Origin: an uncultured Clostridia bacterium | GTDB lineage: Bacteria; Bacillota; Clostridia; Oscillospirales; Acutalibacteraceae | NCBI GenBank assembly: GCA_930990065.1 | Contig: CAKNOA010000003.1 | Span: forward strand, 1 to 64,000 | DNA: 64,000 nucleotides | Reading direction: 5' to 3' | Part shown: in pieces, positions 60,640 through 64,000 of the stretch | Layout of the letters: the number at the start of each line of letters is the position of its first letter | Position numbering within the stretch: the stretch's first letter is position 1 | Notes under the pieces: generated by a model | What the model saw: only the letters and a program-made list of their open reading frames with translations | Databases searched by the model: none | What the model was told of the DNA's origin: nothing | Made by a program: the position numbers and the translations under genes

Positions 60640-61416
60640 TTAACCGAAAAATACAAGCAACACGATCATGGCGGCCAGTAAGAGGAGGGCCAGCAAATCG
60701 CCCAGCCGGAACGGGTACGCTTTGTATCCCGCCCCTCTTGTCCGCAGGGAAAAGCCCCGCACCTGGGCGGATACGGCGCCGCTATCGACTTTTTTCACCG
60801 AGGAAACCAGCAGCGGCACGCACAAAGGCACAATCAGTCCAATCTTTTTAAAGATGTTGCGGGTATCGAATTCCACCCCCCGGGCCTTTTGGGCATCCAT
60901 AATGTCGTGGAATTCCCCGGCCAAAATGGGGATAAACCGGAACGCCGTCGTTAGGATGAACATGTACCGGTAGGGCACGTGCAGCCGGTTCACCATCGCG
61001 TTGGTGAGGTCATTCATCTGGGTAATCGCAAACATCATCAAAAGGGGCAGCGTCGCGTTGATAATCCGCAGGGTAAACAGCGCCGCATAGTAAAGCCCGT
61101 CGCTGGTTACCAGCGGGAACCCTCCGGGCAGGACCAGGTATCCCACCCCGCCGCGCATGAAAATCAGCTGCAAAATAATCATTAAAATACAGAAAAATAG
61201 CAGCGTGCGCAGCAGCCCCATGGCCTTTTCACCGATGCCTGCCGCAAAGGCGATAATCATCAAAAATGCCAACAGCCCCACTTGAATCAGCAGATTATTG
61301 GAAAGCAGGCTGCAAATACAAAACAGAAAAGCCAGCACAATTTTTGTAATGGGGTTCAGCCGGTGCAAAAAGGAATCGCCCGGCACAAATTCCAAGATAT
61401 TGCCCATATCAGCCAC
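60640..61416 (-). CDS. ecfT: ECF transporter transmembrane component
   Basis: 258 residues with about five or six membrane segments and the two cytoplasmic coupling motifs of EcfT: DAQKARGVEF (Ala-Arg-Gly) and SAQVRGFSL (Val-Arg-Gly). It joins the two ATPases to the S component. It overlaps the upstream ATPase gene by 8 bases and is the last gene before a terminator. Confidence 0.94.
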   Translation of the reverse strand: MADMGNILEFVPGDSFLHRLNPITKIVLAFLFCICSLLSNNLLIQVGLLAFLMIIAFAAGIGEKAMGLLRTLLFFCILMIILQLIFMRGGVGYLVLPGGFPLVTSDGLYYAALFTLRIINATLPLLMMFAITQMNDLTNAMVNRLHVPYRYMFILTTAFRFIPILAGEFHDIMDAQKARGVEFDTRNIFKKIGLIVPLCVPLLVSSVKKVDSGAVSAQVRGFSLRTRGAGYKAYPFRLGDLLALLLLAAMIVLLVFFG

Positions 61417-62221
61417 GCTCCTTTTCCAGGGCCGCTACCATATCGGCCACCGTGTACACATCGGAAAATGTATCGCCAAACCGCAGTGCCAGCGCCGGGA
61501 TCTGGGCCGGCATCACTTTGGCCGCGTGCAGTGTCTGTTCGTCCTTCATGATTTGCCGCACCGGGCCGTCACCCAGCAGCTGCCCGCCTGACAGTACCAA
61601 AACCCGTTTTGCGTAACTTTGCACCAATTCCATATCGTGGGAAACCATCAGCACCGTTGTCTGCTTTTCCCGGTTTAACGCCGTTACATACTCCATAATT
61701 TCGGTGCATTCCCGGTAATCCAGCCCCGTAGTGGGTTCGTCCAAAATAATCAGTTCCGGTTCGTGGATCAGCACCGACGCCAGCGCAATGCGCTGCCGCT
61801 CCCCGCGGGACCGGGTAAACGGTTCCCATTTTGGGTCCAGGTGGAAGGTTTCCAACGCTTTTTCCACCCGCTCTTTTTGTTCCGCTTCGCTAACGCCCTG
61901 TACCTGCAGGCCAAACGCCAATTCGTCATATACTGTGTTTTTGCAGATCTGGCGGTCAGGATTCTGAAATAGAAAACCAATTTTCCGGGCCAGGGCGCTG
62001 GTGCGCACTTTTTTGGTGTCCATACCGGTCACCCGCACATGGCCCTTACTGGGCAGTAACAACCCGTTGCACAACCGGCTGACGGTGGATTTGCCCGCGC
62101 CGTTAGCGCCGATCAGCGCCACCATATCGCCCTTTTCGATGGTAAAACTCAGGTCCGGCAGAATGACCGCCCGGCCATATCCAAAGTGTACATGATCAAA
62201 TTCCAGCATGGCGGCCACCAC
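61409..62221 (-). CDS. ECF transporter ATPase (second of pair)
   Basis: 270 residues. Walker A GANGAGKST, Q-loop LFQNPDRQI, Walker B LIILDEPTTGLD and switch histidine VSHDMEL. The signature reads RSRGERQR rather than LSGGQ, a variant I believe occurs in one of the two ECF ATPases. The start is uncertain: two adjacent GTG codons (62221, 62218) lie 6 and 9 bases after GGGAGG, and an ATG is at 62209. It overlaps its upstream partner by up to 26 bases. Confidence 0.92.
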   Translation of the reverse strand: MVAAMLEFDHVHFGYGRAVILPDLSFTIEKGDMVALIGANGAGKSTVSRLCNGLLLPSKGHVRVTGMDTKKVRTSALARKIGFLFQNPDRQICKNTVYDELAFGLQVQGVSEAEQKERVEKALETFHLDPKWEPFTRSRGERQRIALASVLIHEPELIILDEPTTGLDYRECTEIMEYVTALNREKQTTVLMVSHDMELVQSYAKRVLVLSGGQLLGDGPVRQIMKDEQTLHAAKVMPAQIPALALRFGDTFSDVYTVADMVAALEKERG

Positions 62222-63056
62222 GCAGCACCTCCCTTACCATTTTTTCGCCTTCTTCCACATTCAGCGGCACCTGTCCGTTGTACAGCCCTTTTTTCTGCAG
62301 TTGCCCGCATAGGGTCACGACCCGGGGCACATTGATACCGATGTCTTCAAATGTAGACGTATGGCGAACCACATCCCGGGCCGGGCCATCAAATACAATG
62401 GCTCCTTCGTTCATCACAATCATGCGGTCGACGTATTCGCACAGCAGCATAATCTTTTGTTCCACAATCAGCACCGTAATGCCAAATTCTTTATTTAATT
62501 GCCGCAGCAGGCGGAAAATCTGCAAACTGCTTTCGGGATCGAGCTCCCCTGTAGGTTCATCCAATACGATAATCTGAGGCCGGAGTGCCACAATAGCCGC
62601 AATGGCCACTTTTTGTTTTTGTCCGCCCGACAGGGACGACAGCGCCCGGTACCGAAGATCACGGATGCCCAATGTATCCAGTACATTTTCCAGCCGTTCG
62701 CTGATTTCTTCCCGGGAAAAGCCAAAGTTTTCCAGCCCATATAAAATTTCATCTTCCACAACGGAAGCCACCATCTGGCTGTCAATATCCTGGAACACGC
62801 TGCCCACAATTCGATAGAGATCTTCGCCCCGGCACTCCACAGTATCCATGCCGTTGACCCGTACACTGCCGTAAAAGTCGCCTTTGTAGTGATGGGGAAT
62901 CATACCGGTCAGCGTATGGGTCAGGCTGGTTTTTCCGGCGCCCGAAACGCCGATCAAACCCACAAACTCTCCGTCTTGTATGGTGAGGTTGATGTCCCGC
63001 AGCGCCATACGGTCGCTGCCACTGTATTGAAAGCCCATTTTGCTAATTTCGATCAT
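62196..63056 (-). CDS. ECF transporter ATPase (first of pair)
   Basis: 286 residues. Walker A GVSGAGKTS, Q-loop VFQDIDSQMV, canonical signature LSGGQKQKVAIA, Walker B IIVLDEPTGELD. The C-terminal extension (about 225-286) is typical of EcfA proteins and includes VFDGPARDVVRH. It follows the S-component gene by 74 bases that contain a weak terminator. The -GGAGCC- ribosome site is near the start. Confidence 0.93.
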   Translation of the reverse strand: MIEISKMGFQYSGSDRMALRDINLTIQDGEFVGLIGVSGAGKTSLTHTLTGMIPHHYKGDFYGSVRVNGMDTVECRGEDLYRIVGSVFQDIDSQMVASVVEDEILYGLENFGFSREEISERLENVLDTLGIRDLRYRALSSLSGGQKQKVAIAAIVALRPQIIVLDEPTGELDPESSLQIFRLLRQLNKEFGITVLIVEQKIMLLCEYVDRMIVMNEGAIVFDGPARDVVRHTSTFEDIGINVPRVVTLCGQLQKKGLYNGQVPLNVEEGEKMVREVLRGGRHAGI

Positions 63057-63092
63057 GGGGGTGGCTCCTTTCGCCGTGGTTCATAAAGAAAA

Positions 63093-63118
63093 GCGGACGG
63101 TAACCGCCCGCCTTTCTT
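63093..63118 (-). terminator. Weak terminator between ECF S component and ATPases
   Basis: On the minus strand GCGGGCGG/CCGTCCGC (one G-U) with loop UUA and a UUUUCUUU tail. It may make the S component more abundant than the ATPases. Confidence 0.65.
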
Positions 63119-63130
63119 TTTTTATTTTTC

Positions 63131-63679
63131 TTATTCGTCTTTTTTCAAAATCCCGCGCAGCGGCAGCACCAGAATCTGTACAATCACACAGTTGAGGGCC
63201 GCGGTAACCAGGGTGGTCAGGGCCATGCTAATAAACTGCGCCATAGACATGGGGTTTACATACACCAGCGCCGCCATACCGATAAAAGCAAATCCACTAA
63301 TGAGCGTGGTCAGCAGCGTGCACACGATGGGCTGCAGATTCAGTTTCCCTACGTGCATGGGGATGAAAATTAGCAGGAACATGACAACGGCCCCGATGGT
63401 TTCCGACACAATCCCAATCCATGCCATGGACGTGCCGATCTGGCTAATCACACCGGACAGGATGCCGATAATGACAGATTCAAGAAAATTGGGCCGCACC
63501 AGCAAAATAGCCAGGCAGTAGGTGGCAATCAGGAAATTCGGGTGGAAGCCGCCCACATTGATGACCCCGGCTAGAAGCCGCAGTACAATGCCCACTGCCA
63601 TGAGCACCCCGACGAGGATCAGGTTATTCAGATCCCGCAATCCTTTCTTCTGTTCAACGATAACGCTTCTTTTTTCCAT
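63131..63679 (-). CDS. ECF transporter S component, likely amino-acid type
   Basis: 182 residues with five or six membrane segments: LNNLILVGVLMAVGIVLRLLAGVINVGGFHPNFLIATYCLAILLV, then VIIGILSGVISQIGTS. ATG 63679 follows GAAAGGAAAAC. The fold and length match S components such as TrpP-like proteins; the tRNA-sensing T-box in front of it points to an amino acid (or precursor) as substrate, tryptophan being one candidate. It is the first gene of a complete EcfS-A-A'-T operon, so probably has a dedicated energising module. Confidence 0.83.
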   Translation of the reverse strand: MEKRSVIVEQKKGLRDLNNLILVGVLMAVGIVLRLLAGVINVGGFHPNFLIATYCLAILLVRPNFLESVIIGILSGVISQIGTSMAWIGIVSETIGAVVMFLLIFIPMHVGKLNLQPIVCTLLTTLISGFAFIGMAALVYVNPMSMAQFISMALTTLVTAALNCVIVQILVLPLRGILKKDE

Positions 63680-63811
63680 GGTTCTGTTTTCCTTTCTGTG
63701 TGCAGAAATTCTGGCCTTCCCTTCCGTCTGCACCATCCGGAAGAGAGAAATGCGTGCACGCCGGCGCGTCATTTCTGCCGCATCAGACTGGCAAAATAAG
63801 AAGCCCGAAAA

Positions 63812-64000
63812 TAAAAAAATCTGTCCTTAAATTTCTTTAAGGACAGATCTAGAAAAATCTGCGGTACCACCTTACTTGCCCTGCTGCATCCAACAGAACC
63901 GCTCTTGCGAAATGCCAACACATTTCTTGCCCGTAACGGGGGCACCCGTCTCAGATACTCAGCTGACAGCCAGCCTTTCGCCTCGCCCTCTGTGGTCCAT
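63812..64000 (-). ncRNA. T-box leader of the ECF operon (5' part outside window)
   Basis: Reading the minus strand, the T-box UAAGGUGGUACCGC (63874-63861) forms the antiterminator; a 13-bp terminator stem (63819-63831/63836-63848) with seven U residues follows. Upstream, the UGCCC/GGGCA hairpin with CCGUUAC loop resembles the linker region of T-box leaders. Stem I with the specifier codon lies beyond position 64000, so the sensed tRNA cannot be identified here. Confidence 0.9.

Noticed and set aside
1..64000. tRNA, rRNA, insertion sequences, prophage or replication origin
   Set aside because: No cloverleaf-like sequence, rRNA segment, transposase or integrase motif, terminal inverted repeat pair or DnaA-box cluster was recognised when reading both strands.

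Overview
The window reads as a chromosomal segment of an anaerobic Bacillota, probably class Clostridia (Oscillospirales-like). This is inferred from gene content and signals rather than a marker gene. No rRNA, tRNA, phage, transposase or CRISPR array was seen. Support comes from pyruvate phosphate dikinase, GTP-type PEP carboxykinase, the anaerobic ribonucleotide reductase pair NrdD/NrdG, ECF vitamin or amino-acid transporters, T-box, FMN and purine riboswitches, strong GGAGG ribosome sites, and many promoters with TTGACA- and TATAAT-like boxes 17 bp apart. Genes are dense and moderately GC-rich; the 40.3-43.1 kb signalling region and the 51.0-51.9 kb methyltransferase look more AT-rich.

Layout. 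1-5 kb: pyruvate phosphate dikinase (truncated by the window edge), citrate synthase and a metallo-beta-lactamase-fold hydrolase. 5-8.3 kb: a purine permease under a purine riboswitch with an unusual loop pair, then an EIIC-like membrane protein behind a palindromic operator. 8.4-12.4 kb: three paralogous zinc-ribbon membrane proteins, an MFS transporter and a YfcE-type phosphodiesterase. 12.5-19.4 kb (minus): short-chain reductase, RsmE, a flavodoxin-fold reductase, an ABC exporter with a long extracytoplasmic coiled coil, a small coiled-coil protein and a Smr protein. 19.5-24 kb: an unknown protein, an aminotransferase, a membrane protein with a DnaJ-like C-terminal domain, and an LCP cell-wall ligase. 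24.3-28.9 kb: YfhO-like protein, polyprenyl glycosyltransferase and threonine aldolase, translationally coupled. 28.9-33.4 kb (minus): an XRE regulator with a membrane partner, IlvD, RibU behind an FMN riboswitch, and a sugar-phosphate isomerase-like protein. 33.6-39.4 kb (plus): HxlR regulator, class II aldolase, HAD phosphatase, pentapeptide protein, NrdD and NrdG. 39.4-43.1 kb (minus): C39-like peptidase, an exported protein and a two-component system. 43.2-48.9 kb: glycerol dehydrogenase-like enzyme, a repeat-containing zinc-ribbon protein, GH97 glycosidase, an acyltransferase-fold protein and a 27-residue membrane peptide. 49-64 kb: a double AAA protein, a methyltransferase, the GNAT/dusB/rimI/rlmA/polA cluster, tsaD, pckG and a complete T-box-controlled ECF transporter.

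How it fits together. PPDK, PckG, citrate synthase, aldolase and the glycerol dehydrogenase-like enzyme cover the PEP/pyruvate/triose node of a fermenter. Uptake systems for purines, riboflavin and an undetermined (probably amino-acid) substrate are each controlled by an RNA leader. The most notable observations are an NrdD whose conserved glycyl-radical glycine reads as serine although tandem NrdR boxes and NrdG are intact; a purine riboswitch with two enlarged complementary loops and an antiterminator made from its own P3 strand; a shared direct-repeat motif linking a two-component operon to a secreted peptidase gene; a co-centred double palindrome over an XRE regulator promoter; and a membrane PH-like/DnaJ-C-like fusion.
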